From JAGXQV01 sp964505475 (GTDB lineage: Bacteria > Pseudomonadota > Gammaproteobacteria > Burkholderiales > Sulfuricellaceae), in NCBI GenBank assembly GCA_964505475.1, contig CAZDIJ010000017.1:1-47695 (forward strand): a DNA stretch of 47,695 nucleotides. The letters run 5' to 3'. Positions 6,348-17,966 of the stretch are shown one piece after another. The notes beneath the pieces are model-generated. The model had not been told where the DNA came from, did no database searches, and saw only the letters and a program-made list of their open reading frames with translations. The position numbers and the translations under genes are program-made. The first letter of the stretch is position 1. Each line of letters begins with the position of its first letter.

Positions 6348-9300
6348 ATGGATATGAACCAATTTCTAGGGCTGGGCGAACATCTCGAAGATGCGCAAAA
6401 AAACCGCGAACGTCTCCAGCTTTACATCAATCTGAAATTATCTTCATCGGGCCAGCCCGCTTTCATGGACGGTAGCAGTGGCGAGTTTCTCGCGGTTGCC
6501 GGCGACCTGCTGAAGAGCTATCGCGAACGCTCGCGCCTGCTTTCCGGCTACCTTTGCCCGGCCGACCAGCGCATCCAGGACTTTCTCGACAGTTATCTGG
6601 CGGATTGCGCTGAAGGCGGCGTGCCGCGTCTGCCGGAAAATTCCCTGATCCTCGACCGCCATGGCGTGGCGCGCGAGCTGTCGCTGCCTGTCAACCGCGA
6701 CGAATACAAAAACGAATATGTCAGCAGCTACCGCATGCATAACGGCGTACTGCACAATCCGGCAAGCGACCGCCGCACCACCAAGGGTTCGTTCCATGTC
6801 GCGGAAGGCGGACTGCCCATTCCCGGCGACAAAAAAGCCGTCCCCAAGCTCACTTTCGCCCGCCTGTTGCGCGAAGCGCTCAACCCGCCGGAATATCTGC
6901 TCAGTTTGCCGTTTACCCTGGACAAGCCGCAGGAAGCGAAGATGCTGGTTTCGCTGCTGTTGCGCCCGGTGGTGTGTCCGGCGATTCCCGGCCGCGAAGC
7001 GGAAAAAAGCATGGAAATCCGTTTTTTCGCCCCCGGCAGCCTGGTCAGCAACCTGGATTTCGTCGAAAGCATTTTCGGCAACGGCGGCAACCCGGTATTG
7101 GCTTCCAACGATGCCGGCCTCGATGTCGAACACTGGTCGGGGCACAGCGGCTGCGTGATCCTGGCGCCGCACTTGGTCAAATTCAGCAAGAAGGAACTGG
7201 GGCTGCCCCACTGGGATGCCGCGACGCCGCGCCAGCAGGCGGATGGCATGTGCTGGCGTGAGGAAAGCGACCTGTACAACGACGGCGCCGCCTTCAAGAT
7301 TACTGCCCGCGACGAGCGCGGCGTGATCGTTACCCTGATCGCCGACAATTATTACGGCTATTGCAAGAAGGAAGTCAAAACCCAGATCAGCTACGCCGCC
7401 AACCTCTTCGGTCTGGCCGAGGAAGAACACGCGGGCGGCGCGCTGGCCTTTCCGCGCCGCAACCACGGCGAGGAATTCGACGAAAACAGCCTGACCCGCG
7501 CGCCCGGATACAGCTTCGAGGATAACGTGGCGCATTTCGGCGAACTAATGGATGTTCAGCCCGAAGGTTACGGGATCGACAAACGCCACCCGGAAGTCGT
7601 CTACCTGCCGCGGGATGTGCGCATGGATCTGCCCAGCCAGACCATTTCCTGGACCAAAGACGGCGAAAAGCGCACCCTCAAGCTGCGCCCGGACAGAATC
7701 TACGTTCAACCCGACGGTTACAAGATCATCATGCAAAAGCACCCCGGCGCGCCCTCCTGGCGCCTGCTTGGCGCAGACGCGGAAGGCACTTTCTGCCACA
7801 AGCCGTGCACGGTTTCCGGCGGCGGCAAATCGGAAATCTCCAAGTCGCTCAATGACGCGGTAATCAACGGCCCGCTATTCGTCGCCAACCTGGAACACGA
7901 TCTCGACATGGTCGAGGAAATTTTTCAGCGCGATTACACCGGCCGTTTCCTTCCCGGCTTCGAGCATGAAGACCGCGACGCCTCGCGCAAGCTGCTCTCC
8001 CTGGAGCGCAGCTTAGGCTCGGTCATCAAGGTGCTGACCCCCGCTCCGGTTTATACCGCGGAATACAATGCCTGGCTGGAAAACATACCCGACCGCATCC
8101 TGGCGCTGGTCTTCGTCATCAAGCGCATGTACCGCGCCGAATGGGGCGACGGCTGGCGCAAGCTGCTTTCCACCGATTTCGTCAACGGCCACCCCGGCCA
8201 CGAACTCAAGCTGGGCGAGCGCAAGCTGGTCGGCTCCTATCTGCGCGTCGGCTTCGCCGAAAACGGCGCCTGGCGCGTCTTCAAGCTGCGTCAGGATTTC
8301 ATCGCCGCCGACAAGGTGCAGATGGAGGACGACATCAGCGCCTCGGTGGTCGTACCCGCCGAAATACTGCCCAACCTCTCGCCGAAAAGCGCCGACCCCT
8401 CGGTGAAATTGGTGCGCAACTGTGAATACCGCCTCTTTCAGCGCCCCGACGACGCCATCCATCGCGGCTTCGACAAGCAAACCGAGCGCGACATGGCGCA
8501 GCACAACAACTTCTTCGCCAACTTCGAACCGCTGCACGGCACGGCGCTGACCGACATCCTCGACGACGTGGTGGGCTTCGACCAATTCACCGAGCCGATG
8601 AAAACCAACCTGCGCGCCGCCCACGACAATAACCAATATGTGGTTTCCTCGGCGCATCCGCGCCTCGTTGACGGCAAACCGAGCAAAAATCCGCGCTACC
8701 TGCAACTGCGCCCGGATCTCGCCAACCCGGTGGCGCGCTACGTCGCCGAAACCGGCGCACGCTTCAAGCGCCGCGTGCCGCTCGATCAGCCGCTATGCGA
8801 GCCGGTCAACGCCGTGCTGGTGGGACGCCGCAACAACCCGCCGGAACCCGGCATCCGCCCCCTGGCGGTGTACAACCCGATCCACTATCAAGAATTGCCG
8901 GAACTGTTCATGGATTTCGTGTGCAGCCTTACCGGCAAATCGCCCTCGACTACCGGCGCGGGCAGCGAAGGCGCGCTCACCAAGGGGCCGTTCAACGCTC
9001 TGCGTCCCACCGCCGATCTCAACAACACCCTGGTATCGTTCATCCTCACCGGTTATGCCGGCTATTCCACCGCCGCCGGCTATATTGGACCGAAATTCCG
9101 CGTCGATCACGACATCAGCCTGCTGGTGCCGGAAATCTGGTCGCGCCTGACGCCCCAGCAACGCGACCCGCGCTGGTTGATCGACAACGGCTGCCTGGAG
9201 AAAATCGAGGATTTTTACCACGAAGGCCGCCACATCCCGGCAAGCCGCCTCGGCTACCGGATTACCGAGCGCTTCGTACATGGTTTCCTGGGCAAGATTT

Positions 9301-9812
9301 TCGACACGCCGCGCGCGGTGTTCAGCGAGGAAATCCTGCGCCCGGAAATCCAGGATATGGCGGCCTTCGTGGACGGCGTGGAAAATATCGCCGAAGCGCA
9401 GCAAAAAGTGGCGACGCGCTATCTGGCGGACGGCAGCATCGAGGAAGCCTGTCCGCCCCTCAAAGCGCTGCTTCACATCATGGCGAACGGCGACTACCAG
9501 GGAAAAGACGCGCACCACCCGGAAATCCGCGCCCTCTTCAGCCGCGAATCCCTGCTCGCCTCGGAGTGGTACAGGGAACGCCTGGAAACCAAGCAGGCGC
9601 GCGACATCGCGCTATGGCAACGGCACATCGCCTACCTCGAAGCCTACGTCAAACGAGCCAGCCATCAGGACATGGTGGCGCGCCTCGATGTCCACATCCG
9701 CCTCAACCAAGCGCAAACCAAGCTGGATTGGGTAAGGAGCAAGGAATACCTGCACAGCTTGCAAGGCACCATCGGCGCCGATCCGATGCGTCCCGGACGG
9801 AGCGGGGCATAG
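6348..9812 (+). CDS. Probable PPi-type phosphoenolpyruvate carboxykinase
   Basis: The product has 1154 residues, no signal peptide and no membrane segments. Its size and a kinase-like loop CTVSGGGKSEISKS near residues 487-500 fit the diphosphate-dependent PEP carboxykinases (EC 4.1.1.38), which are about 1100-1200 residues and long stood as hypothetical proteins. They convert PEP, CO2 and phosphate to oxaloacetate and pyrophosphate, or the reverse. Other blocks are GYAGYSTAAGYIGPKFRVDH, RRNNPPEPGIRPLAVYNPIH and SPSTTGAGSEGALTKGPFNA. The identification rests on memory of length and motif style, so another large conserved family is possible. The frame opens at 6192, but ATG 6348 has AGGA at the right distance and removes a poor N-terminus. 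It seems monocistronic. Confidence 0.6.
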   Translation: MDMNQFLGLGEHLEDAQKNRERLQLYINLKLSSSGQPAFMDGSSGEFLAVAGDLLKSYRERSRLLSGYLCPADQRIQDFLDSYLADCAEGGVPRLPENSLILDRHGVARELSLPVNRDEYKNEYVSSYRMHNGVLHNPASDRRTTKGSFHVAEGGLPIPGDKKAVPKLTFARLLREALNPPEYLLSLPFTLDKPQEAKMLVSLLLRPVVCPAIPGREAEKSMEIRFFAPGSLVSNLDFVESIFGNGGNPVLASNDAGLDVEHWSGHSGCVILAPHLVKFSKKELGLPHWDAATPRQQADGMCWREESDLYNDGAAFKITARDERGVIVTLIADNYYGYCKKEVKTQISYAANLFGLAEEEHAGGALAFPRRNHGEEFDENSLTRAPGYSFEDNVAHFGELMDVQPEGYGIDKRHPEVVYLPRDVRMDLPSQTISWTKDGEKRTLKLRPDRIYVQPDGYKIIMQKHPGAPSWRLLGADAEGTFCHKPCTVSGGGKSEISKSLNDAVINGPLFVANLEHDLDMVEEIFQRDYTGRFLPGFEHEDRDASRKLLSLERSLGSVIKVLTPAPVYTAEYNAWLENIPDRILALVFVIKRMYRAEWGDGWRKLLSTDFVNGHPGHELKLGERKLVGSYLRVGFAENGAWRVFKLRQDFIAADKVQMEDDISASVVVPAEILPNLSPKSADPSVKLVRNCEYRLFQRPDDAIHRGFDKQTERDMAQHNNFFANFEPLHGTALTDILDDVVGFDQFTEPMKTNLRAAHDNNQYVVSSAHPRLVDGKPSKNPRYLQLRPDLANPVARYVAETGARFKRRVPLDQPLCEPVNAVLVGRRNNPPEPGIRPLAVYNPIHYQELPELFMDFVCSLTGKSPSTTGAGSEGALTKGPFNALRPTADLNNTLVSFILTGYAGYSTAAGYIGPKFRVDHDISLLVPEIWSRLTPQQRDPRWLIDNGCLEKIEDFYHEGRHIPASRLGYRITERFVHGFLGKIFDTPRAVFSEEILRPEIQDMAAFVDGVENIAEAQQKVATRYLADGSIEEACPPLKALLHIMANGDYQGKDAHHPEIRALFSRESLLASEWYRERLETKQARDIALWQRHIAYLEAYVKRASHQDMVARLDVHIRLNQAQTKLDWVRSKEYLHSLQGTIGADPMRPGRSGA

Positions 9813-9947
9813 GTTTTAACGCGAAGCGGCGGCGGCGCGGTTTCGCAGGAACATGCCAGGCACCGGCTGGCTAGCGAAACAACCGCATGGATGCTGCGTG
9901 ATTAGGCTTCTGCTAAACTTAATGGAAATCTTTTTTTGGAGCACCGC

Positions 9948-10523
9948 ATGGATGCCTCTCGCACCTTAGTCCGCCTCGCCGCCATCCTGCCGCTGGTCTT
10001 GCTCGCCGGCTGCCAATCGCTGCTCCCGCGCGGCGAGGCCGTCACCAAGGGGCAATGGCAAAGTTTCTGGGATGCCCAGCAAACCTTCGACAAGATCGTT
10101 CCCCACCAAACCGACCTCGAAGGGCTGAAACAACTGAAATTGGACCCAGGGTCGAACCCAAATGTTGCCATCCTGAATTATTCGGATATATTGCGCCGCT
10201 TTATTTCGAGTCCGGCAACCAATCTCGCCGACCTTGACCCCGGCGTGCAGGAATGCATTCTGGCGAAAGCCGCATGCATGGGCTATGAAATTGACCAGCG
10301 GGTGGTGAAGCGTAAACGCTATGGCAGCTTCTGGCTGGATTTTCTGAATTTCAAGCGCAGGGTGGATGTTGTCGGCTGGCGCTTCAACGGCGTCATATTA
10401 ATCAAGGGAAACATGGTCGTGTATAAATTATCCGGCGGCCAGCCGGCGATCCATGAACTGGAGGAAAGCACCAATCCCTTGGGGCCGTTCCAGGGATTCG
10501 GCGAATCACGTCTGTTCCGTTGA
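9948..10523 (+). CDS. Lipoprotein of unknown function
   Basis: The product has 191 residues. A basic N-terminus and hydrophobic stretch lead to the lipobox LLAGC, giving a lipidated Cys at about residue 22. The mature part has four blocks without a known domain: a Trp/Gln-rich start (TKGQWQSFWDAQQTFDKI), NVAILNYSDILRRFISSP, a segment with two cysteines (ECILAKAACMGYEID), and a C-terminal hydrophobic strand pair (WRFNGVILIKGNMVVYKLSG). GGAG (9938-9941) fixes ATG 9948 over the upstream TTG. It is most likely on the outer membrane facing the periplasm. It ends before a shared terminator. Confidence 0.75.
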   Translation: MDASRTLVRLAAILPLVLLAGCQSLLPRGEAVTKGQWQSFWDAQQTFDKIVPHQTDLEGLKQLKLDPGSNPNVAILNYSDILRRFISSPATNLADLDPGVQECILAKAACMGYEIDQRVVKRKRYGSFWLDFLNFKRRVDVVGWRFNGVILIKGNMVVYKLSGGQPAIHELEESTNPLGPFQGFGESRLFR

Positions 10524-10571
10524 TTGCCGGAAAACGCCGCGCCGGCATCCCCGGATTGGCGCGGCGGGCGT

Positions 10572-10600
10572 AAAAAAACCCCGGCAAGCCGGGGTTTTTT
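10572..10600. terminator. Bidirectional intrinsic terminator
   Basis: An A tract (10572-10578), the stem CCCCGG (10579-10584)/CCGGGG (10589-10594), and six Ts (10595-10600). It serves the lipoprotein gene on the plus strand and the cold-shock gene on the minus strand. Confidence 0.9.
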
Positions 10601-10620
10601 CAGTGGTGCTCCGTGACTGC

Positions 10621-10824
10621 TTAGGCAGCCTGGATGTTCGAAGCTTGCTTGCCCTTGGGGCCGGTTGCCACGTCGAACGTCACGCGCTGGTTTTCTTTCA
10701 GGGTCTTGAAACCGTTGCCCTGAATCGCCGAAAAATGCGCGAACAAATCGTCGCCGCCATCATCGGGGGTGATGAATCCAAAACCCTTAGCGTCGTTGAA
10801 CCACTTTACAGTACCTGTTGCCAT
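10621..10824 (-). CDS. Cold-shock protein (CspA family)
   Basis: The product has 67 residues, a single cold-shock OB-fold. It begins MATGTVKWFNDAKGFGFI, with RNP1 (KGFGFI) and RNP2 (DLFAHF), the aromatic residues that bind single-stranded RNA and DNA. It acts as an RNA chaperone; which paralogue (cspA, cspC, cspE) cannot be told from one copy. AGGAAG lies a few bases before the start. It is convergent with the lipoprotein gene and shares its terminator. The space upstream would allow a long 5' leader as in E. coli cspA, but I could not assign a promoter. Confidence 0.95.
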   Translation of the reverse strand: MATGTVKWFNDAKGFGFITPDDGGDDLFAHFSAIQGNGFKTLKENQRVTFDVATGPKGKQASNIQAA

Positions 10825-11189
10825 TGTATCTTCCTAATTTTGGTTAAGTAACATGGGCGATTGCCCGAATCTATCGAATCAAGAAAACAAAGGGCCAACG
10901 AAGGTACCGCAATTTGAAGCTTGAATTCCACAGACGGTCGCTAGATTAACAGGATTTCTGGCAAAATCAAAATTTCTTTTGGCTCCTGCCGCTAGCCACA
11001 CATGCTTCCATCCAGCCTGAGGCGGAAAACAATGCGCCAGCATCCCCCAAAATTCCGCTCCAAGGAAACCAAACGCCGTTGCGTGGATAAAATACCGCCG
11101 TTGCGCACAAGGCCGCATCTGAATAAATCGCGTACAAACCCCCACCGCTTGGTAAAATAGCGCTTTATCGACATCAACGGGGTTCCACC
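10825..11189. other. Intergenic region between csp and dksA-like gene
   Basis: This divergent region of 365 bases has no gene I can support. It must hold the cold-shock leader and promoter on the minus strand and the promoter of the DksA-like gene on the plus strand. TAAAAT at 11153-11158 is a possible -10 for the latter, without a good -35. Short frames here look like chance. Confidence 0.6.
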
Positions 11190-11585
11190 ATGTCCGCTTT
11201 GAGCCAACAACAAATCGAAGAACTGAAAGCGCAACTGCGCGCCCGCCAAGCCAAGCTACTGGAAGAAATCCGCGACGAACTGGCGCGTTCCGGCGACCAG
11301 CATTACATCGACCTGGCCGGCCGGGTTACCGATCTGGGTGACGCATCGGTAGCCGACCTGCTCGCCGACCAGGAAGCCGCCCACATCGACCGTCAGGTGA
11401 ACGAAGTACGCGACATCGAAGCCGCGCTGGCACGCATCAAGGCCGGGGAATACGGCGTCTGCATCGACTGCGGCGACGGCGTCGTCTTTGGGCGCCTGCA
11501 AGCCTATCCCACCGCGAAACGCTGCATACCATGCCAGGAACGGCGCGAAAAGCAGTACGCCGGAGAAGGCCAGCACACGCTCTGA
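11190..11585 (+). CDS. DksA/TraR-family zinc-finger protein
   Basis: The product has 131 residues: an N-terminal helical coiled-coil half and a C4 zinc finger (CIDC near residues 91-94 and CIPC near residues 112-115). DksA family proteins enter the RNA polymerase secondary channel and, with ppGpp, adjust promoter activity. At the coiled-coil tip the acidic pair is kept in the form DLGDAS, where canonical DksA has DxxDxA, so the Ala is a Ser here. It is shorter than E. coli DksA (151). This could be a secondary paralogue. It lies four bases upstream of uup. Confidence 0.85.
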   Translation: MSALSQQQIEELKAQLRARQAKLLEEIRDELARSGDQHYIDLAGRVTDLGDASVADLLADQEAAHIDRQVNEVRDIEAALARIKAGEYGVCIDCGDGVVFGRLQAYPTAKRCIPCQERREKQYAGEGQHTL

Positions 11586-11589
11586 ATTC

Positions 11590-13496
<1,907 letters not shown>

Positions 13497-13500
<4 letters not shown>

Positions 13501-14723
13501 CCGCCTTGAAGCATTGTCTTGCCATGCTGCTTCTGGCGGGCTGGGGGCAGGCATCCCTGGCGGCGAATCCGCCCTCTTTCCAGGCATTGCTCGATGCCGC
13601 CCCCGCCGGCGCGACGCTGCGCCCCCCCCCCGGAATTTATGCCGGGCCGGCGACGCTGAACAAACCGCTGGTTATCGACGGCGGCGGAAAAGTGACGGTG
13701 GACGGCGGCGGCACCGGTTCGGTGCTGTTCATCGCCACCGGCGGAGCGACGGTGCGCGGTTTGATCCTGCAAAACACCGGCCAGTCGCATGACCGTATTG
13801 ATGCCGCGATTACCGTTACCGGCGACGGCAACCACATCGAGGACAATCATATTGACAATGCCCTGTTCGGCATCCACCTCAAACAAGCCAACCGTAACCT
13901 GATAAAGAACAACCGGATCCGCTCCAAGGCGGTGGACAGCGCCCTGCGGGGCGACGGCATCCGCCTGTGGAACAGCGTGGAAAACCGTGTGGAAGACAAC
14001 GACATCAACGGCGTGCGCGATCTCACCATAATGAATTCGCCGCGCAATCTGATCTCCGGCAACTCGATCCGTAACGCCCGTTATGCCATGCAATTCGTGT
14101 TCTCGCCGGACAGCGTGGTGGAAAACAACTCACTCTCCGGCAACGTGACCGGCATCGTGGTATTGAATTCGGACAGCGTGGTAATCAGGAATAACCGCAT
14201 CTTCCACTCGATGGAAGCCAGCAGCGCGGGCATCGCCGTCAAGAAAAGCGGCGAAGTGAAGGTGGAAGGCAACGAAATCGTCCATTGCGCCGTGGGCGTG
14301 CTGGCCGATTCGCCGATCAATCCCGAGGACAAGCTCATTCTGCGCAACAACCGCATCGCCCACAACACCACCGGCATGCAGTTCTATGGCGAGCGCGGCG
14401 GCCACGTCATCCGCGGCAACAGCTTCGAGAAGAACCTCTCGCAGGTGGTGGTGTTCGGCGGCGGCAACGCCACCGACAACGAATGGCACGGCAACTACTG
14501 GGACGATTACGAAGGCTTCGATCTCGACCATGACGGAATCGGCGACAAGCCCTATGAACTCTATGCCTACGCCGACCGCATCTGGATGGAAAATCCCAAG
14601 GCGCGCTTTTTCCGCAATTCTCCGGTGCTGGAACTGCTCGACTTCCTCGAACGGCTGGCGCCGTTCTCCGCGCCGGACTTGCTGCTGCGCGATCCTGCCC
14701 CGCGCTTCCGCAAGCCCAAATGA
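13497..14723 (+). CDS. nosD: NosD-like periplasmic beta-helix protein
   Basis: The product has 408 residues with a signal peptide (cleavage near SLAANPP), then a right-handed parallel beta-helix built from repeated N-[RH]-I-x-[DN]-N turns. The C-terminus carries the NosD hallmark HGNYWDDYEGFDLDHDGIGD and SPVLELLDFLERLAPFS. NosD works in the periplasm with the NosF-NosY ABC transporter in copper-sulfur centre assembly of nitrous oxide reductase. No nosZ, nosF, nosY or nosL lies in the window, so this copy is an orphan or has another client. The start is GTG 13497, overlapping the uup stop (GTGA), a sign of coupling. Confidence 0.85.
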
Positions 14724-14817
14724 AAACGGCATTCGAACCACGGGGCGCACGGGGAATACCCCGGACAGAACCGCACGCATATTGATTTAATCCCCGTGTT
14801 CCCAGTGGTCAAAGAAC

Positions 14818-15978
14818 TCAAACCGGATCGGTGCAGCCCACCCAGCGGTCGCGCCCGCCTTCCTTGGCCTGATACATGCGCTGATCGGCGATCTCCACCA
14901 GGTGCTGGCCATCCTTCGCGCAATCCGCCGATATTTCGGCGACGCCGTAGCTCGCCGTCAACGGGCTGCCGTCGGGGCGCGGCCCCAGACCGGCGGCACG
15001 CAGGCGTTCCAGCATGGCAATGGCGGAAGCACAGTTGGTATTGGGCAACACGATCAGGAACTCCTCGCCACCCCAGCGCACTAGCACGTCGCCGCCGCGC
15101 AAGGTCTTGCGTATCGTCCCGACCGCGGCGATCAGCATCCGGTCGCCCGCTTCATGGCCATAACCGTCGTTGACCTGTTTGAAATTGTCGAGATCGGCGA
15201 ACACCACGGCAAGCGATGAGCCGTTGCGCGCCGCGATATTGAACTGGAGATTAAGCAACTCCTCGCCGCTGGCGCGGCTGAAGCTGCGCGTCAGGGGATC
15301 GTGGGCGGCCTGATTCACCAGCGCCACCATGAAGGCCAACTGGCTCATGCCGGCCAGAGTGGCGGTGGCGGTAATCAGCAACATCAGCCAGAAAGCGCCG
15401 AGATGCGTGCTCCAGTTCATGTGATTGAGCTGCATCAGCGCCACCAGCGCCTCGGACAGCAGCACCGGAGTGGCGAACAGCACGCCTTCCAGCGCCGTCA
15501 GCGGAAACACGCTCAAGCCCGCCACCATGACGAACGGCAAAAAAGCGTAGCCGGCGGCGATTACCGCCGCCGCGCCCTCGTTCTGGAAATGCGAAAGCAG
15601 AAGGTGGGAATAAATGAAGAACAGCGTCGGAATGGCGAACATGAAGGCCAGCGCCCGGTAAGCATCCGCCATGCGCCGCGAATTGGAATAGGCCACCGCC
15701 AGCGCCCCGAACGCCAGGCTGGTGACGATGCGCCCCCCGGCCAGCATGATCGACAAGGGCAAGGCGAACACCAGGATGTCCACCACGATCCACAACGGCG
15801 TCAGCACGGCGAACAAGGCCGCGACCAGGCGCACCCGCGAGATAATCATCTCGGCGCGGCGCAGCACCAGCAGCGGGGGATGCTTGGCCGGATGAGCCAA
15901 GCAGTAAAGCCCCTCGCATGAAATACCCGCGAACAGCCGCGACGAAATCGAATTCAGAAACTGTGTGAGCGACTGCAT
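14818..15978 (-). CDS. Membrane diguanylate cyclase (GGDEF)
   Basis: The product has 386 residues. The N-terminal half (about 45-215) holds about six membrane helices in a MASE-like layout, followed by a GGDEF domain. The active site is GGEEF (about residue 300), and the inhibitory site RGGD lies five residues upstream, so both synthesis of c-di-GMP and product inhibition look intact. GGAGG right before ATG 15978 decides the start over one eight codons upstream. The sensed signal is unknown. It stands alone, downstream of rpoS on the same strand with an 80-base gap, so read-through from rpoS is possible. Confidence 0.88.
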   Translation of the reverse strand: MQSLTQFLNSISSRLFAGISCEGLYCLAHPAKHPPLLVLRRAEMIISRVRLVAALFAVLTPLWIVVDILVFALPLSIMLAGGRIVTSLAFGALAVAYSNSRRMADAYRALAFMFAIPTLFFIYSHLLLSHFQNEGAAAVIAAGYAFLPFVMVAGLSVFPLTALEGVLFATPVLLSEALVALMQLNHMNWSTHLGAFWLMLLITATATLAGMSQLAFMVALVNQAAHDPLTRSFSRASGEELLNLQFNIAARNGSSLAVVFADLDNFKQVNDGYGHEAGDRMLIAAVGTIRKTLRGGDVLVRWGGEEFLIVLPNTNCASAIAMLERLRAAGLGPRPDGSPLTASYGVAEISADCAKDGQHLVEIADQRMYQAKEGGRDRWVGCTDPV

Positions 15979-16059
15979 GCCACCTCCAATCTTATTATTC
16001 AACCGGCTGCAATCGACGCCTGCCGTCTTATTCTTCAGGCAACATCCAGACCACCGAGT

Positions 16060-17001
16060 TCAGAGCAATACGTCCTTGGACACGCCCTTGCGCTTTAGCA
16101 GGCGTCTGAGCGCCTGCAACGCTTCGAGTTGTATCTGGCGCACCCGTTCGCGGGTGATTTCCAGGCCGCCGGCCAATTCTTCCAGGGTTTGCGCATCCAA
16201 GCCGTTCAGCCCGAAGCGCCGCTCGATCACCCAGCGCTGCTTGTCGGAAAGCTCCCCCATCCACTCGTGCACATAGGCCTCGACTTCGGCATTCTGCAAC
16301 AGTGCCTCCGGCAGCAGCCCCTGATCGTCTGGAATCGCCTCGCCGATGGACAAGGTCGGGTCGATGTCGAGCGGCGCGTCGAGCGAGGCCATGCGCTCGT
16401 TCAGCCCGAGCACGTAACGCACCTCGTCCTCGGGGCGGTCGAGCAGATGCGCCACGTCGGCCACCGTCGGCTCGCGCTCGTTGTGCGCCTCGAGATGGCG
16501 CCACGCGCGCAGGTAGATGTTCAGCTCCTTGACGATATGCACCGGCAAGCGGATGGTGCGCGACTGGTTCATGATGGCGCGCTCGATATTCTGGCGTATC
16601 CACCATGTCGCGTAGGTGGAAAAACGATAGCCGCGCTCGGGATCGAATTTTTCCAGGGCGTGGATCAACCCCAGGTTGCCTTCCTCGATCAGGTCGAGCA
16701 ACACCATGCCGCGGTTGACGTAATGCTTGGCGATATTCACCACCAGGCGCAAATTGCACTCGATCATGCGCTGGCGCGCGGCGAAATCGCCCTGCACCAC
16801 CAAGCGCGCCAAGCGCGCCTCCTCGACCGCGCTCAGCAGCGCGTTCTGGCCGATTTCCTTGAGATACATCAGGGTGACATCGCCCTGAAAGTCGGCGACC
16901 CCCCATTCCGGTTCCGCCGAATGTTCCTCATGCTCCTCGGCGGACGGCGGCGTTTCGCCGTCGGGCAGTTCGTCATCGTCGAGTGGCGTGCTGTTGCTCA
17001 T
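16060..17001 (-). CDS. rpoS: Stationary-phase sigma factor RpoS
   Basis: The product has 313 residues. Sigma-70 regions are in order: region 1.2/2.1 (DVTLMYLKEIGQNALLS), region 2.3-2.4 (YRFSTYATWWIRQNIERAI), region 3, and region 4 with helix-turn-helix TLEELAGGLEITRERVRQIQ. It lacks the long non-conserved insert of RpoD, and its place right after nlpD identifies it as rpoS. It directs stress and stationary-phase transcription. It overlaps nlpD by four bases (ATGA). In many relatives the main rpoS promoter lies inside nlpD; I did not assign it here. Confidence 0.95.
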   Translation of the reverse strand: MSNSTPLDDDELPDGETPPSAEEHEEHSAEPEWGVADFQGDVTLMYLKEIGQNALLSAVEEARLARLVVQGDFAARQRMIECNLRLVVNIAKHYVNRGMVLLDLIEEGNLGLIHALEKFDPERGYRFSTYATWWIRQNIERAIMNQSRTIRLPVHIVKELNIYLRAWRHLEAHNEREPTVADVAHLLDRPEDEVRYVLGLNERMASLDAPLDIDPTLSIGEAIPDDQGLLPEALLQNAEVEAYVHEWMGELSDKQRWVIERRFGLNGLDAQTLEELAGGLEITRERVRQIQLEALQALRRLLKRKGVSKDVLL

Positions 17002-17945
17002 GCGGAACCGTCACCAGAAAGATATTTCATCGGATCGACCGGCTTGCCGAAGCGCCGTATTTCGAAATGCAGCTTGACGCGGTCGGCGTCGCTATCGCCC
17101 ATTTCGGCGATTTTCTGCCCCTTGGCGACATTCTGCCCTTCCTTGACCAACACTTGGCTATTGTGCGCATAGGCGCTCAGATAGGTTTTGTTGTGCTTGA
17201 TGATAATCAGCTTGCCATAGCCGCGCAAGCCGCTGCCGCTATATACCACCTTGCCCGCGGCGGCGGCGTTGACCGCCTGCCCGCTCTTGCCGGCGATCTC
17301 CAGCCCCTTGGCGCCGTTGCCATCGTTGAATTCACCCACCAGCTTGCCTTGGGCCGGCCACCCCCAGTCGATCTTGTCGTCATCGTCGGCGGCTGGATCC
17401 TTCTTTTCATCCTGTGGCGGCTTGGCGGGTGTTTTCTCGGCGATGGCCGGAACCGCGGCCGGCGGCGGTGCAGAAGGAGCAGGCCTGGCTGGCTGCGCGG
17501 CTTCGCTGTAAGGCTGCTTGAGCGCCTTGGGTTCGGTTTTCAGGGGAATGTCGCCGGCAGCGGGTTTGCTTTCCACCGCACCCACGATTTTCAGCGGCGT
17601 CACCACCACCAGCCCATCCTGCGCCTTCGCAGCAGGCGGCGCGGGATTCAGCTTGATCTGCTGCCCGACCTTGATCGTGTATGGCGGCTCGATGCCGTTC
17701 AGCTCGGCGATTTCCTTGTAATCGTAACCGTATTCGAGGGAAATGCCATACAGGGTATCGCCCTTTTGCACCGTATAGGTTTGCGGGCGCATATCGGGCG
17801 CAGCGGCCGGCTTGGCGGCGGCCTTTTTCACGGCAGGCGCGGGCGCGCGCTCGACGACCGGCGCCGGTCGGCCCGACGTAGTACAGCCGCCGAGTAAAAC
17901 CAGCACGGACAGCAGGCAAACCGCCACGAGCGCAGCCGGTCGCAT
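16998..17945 (-). CDS. nlpD: Lipoprotein NlpD, activator of cell-division amidase
   Basis: The product has 315 residues: signal with lipobox LLGGC (Cys21), a Pro/Ala-rich spacer, a LysM peptidoglycan-binding domain (about 55-100, QTYTVQKGDTLYGIS), a long Pro/Ala linker, and a C-terminal LytM domain. The LytM domain lacks the metal-binding His residues (NGAKGLEI, LHFEIR), as in NlpD that activates AmiC without cutting peptidoglycan itself. The start is set at ATG 17945 because the upstream open frame runs through palindromic repeats. It overlaps rpoS by four bases and follows pcm after a 110-base gap. Confidence 0.93.
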   Translation of the reverse strand: MRPAALVAVCLLSVLVLLGGCTTSGRPAPVVERAPAPAVKKAAAKPAAAPDMRPQTYTVQKGDTLYGISLEYGYDYKEIAELNGIEPPYTIKVGQQIKLNPAPPAAKAQDGLVVVTPLKIVGAVESKPAAGDIPLKTEPKALKQPYSEAAQPARPAPSAPPPAAVPAIAEKTPAKPPQDEKKDPAADDDDKIDWGWPAQGKLVGEFNDGNGAKGLEIAGKSGQAVNAAAAGKVVYSGSGLRGYGKLIIIKHNKTYLSAYAHNSQVLVKEGQNVAKGQKIAEMGDSDADRVKLHFEIRRFGKPVDPMKYLSGDGSA

Positions 17946-17966
17946 CCCCGCAAACCCTCTCTCCAA

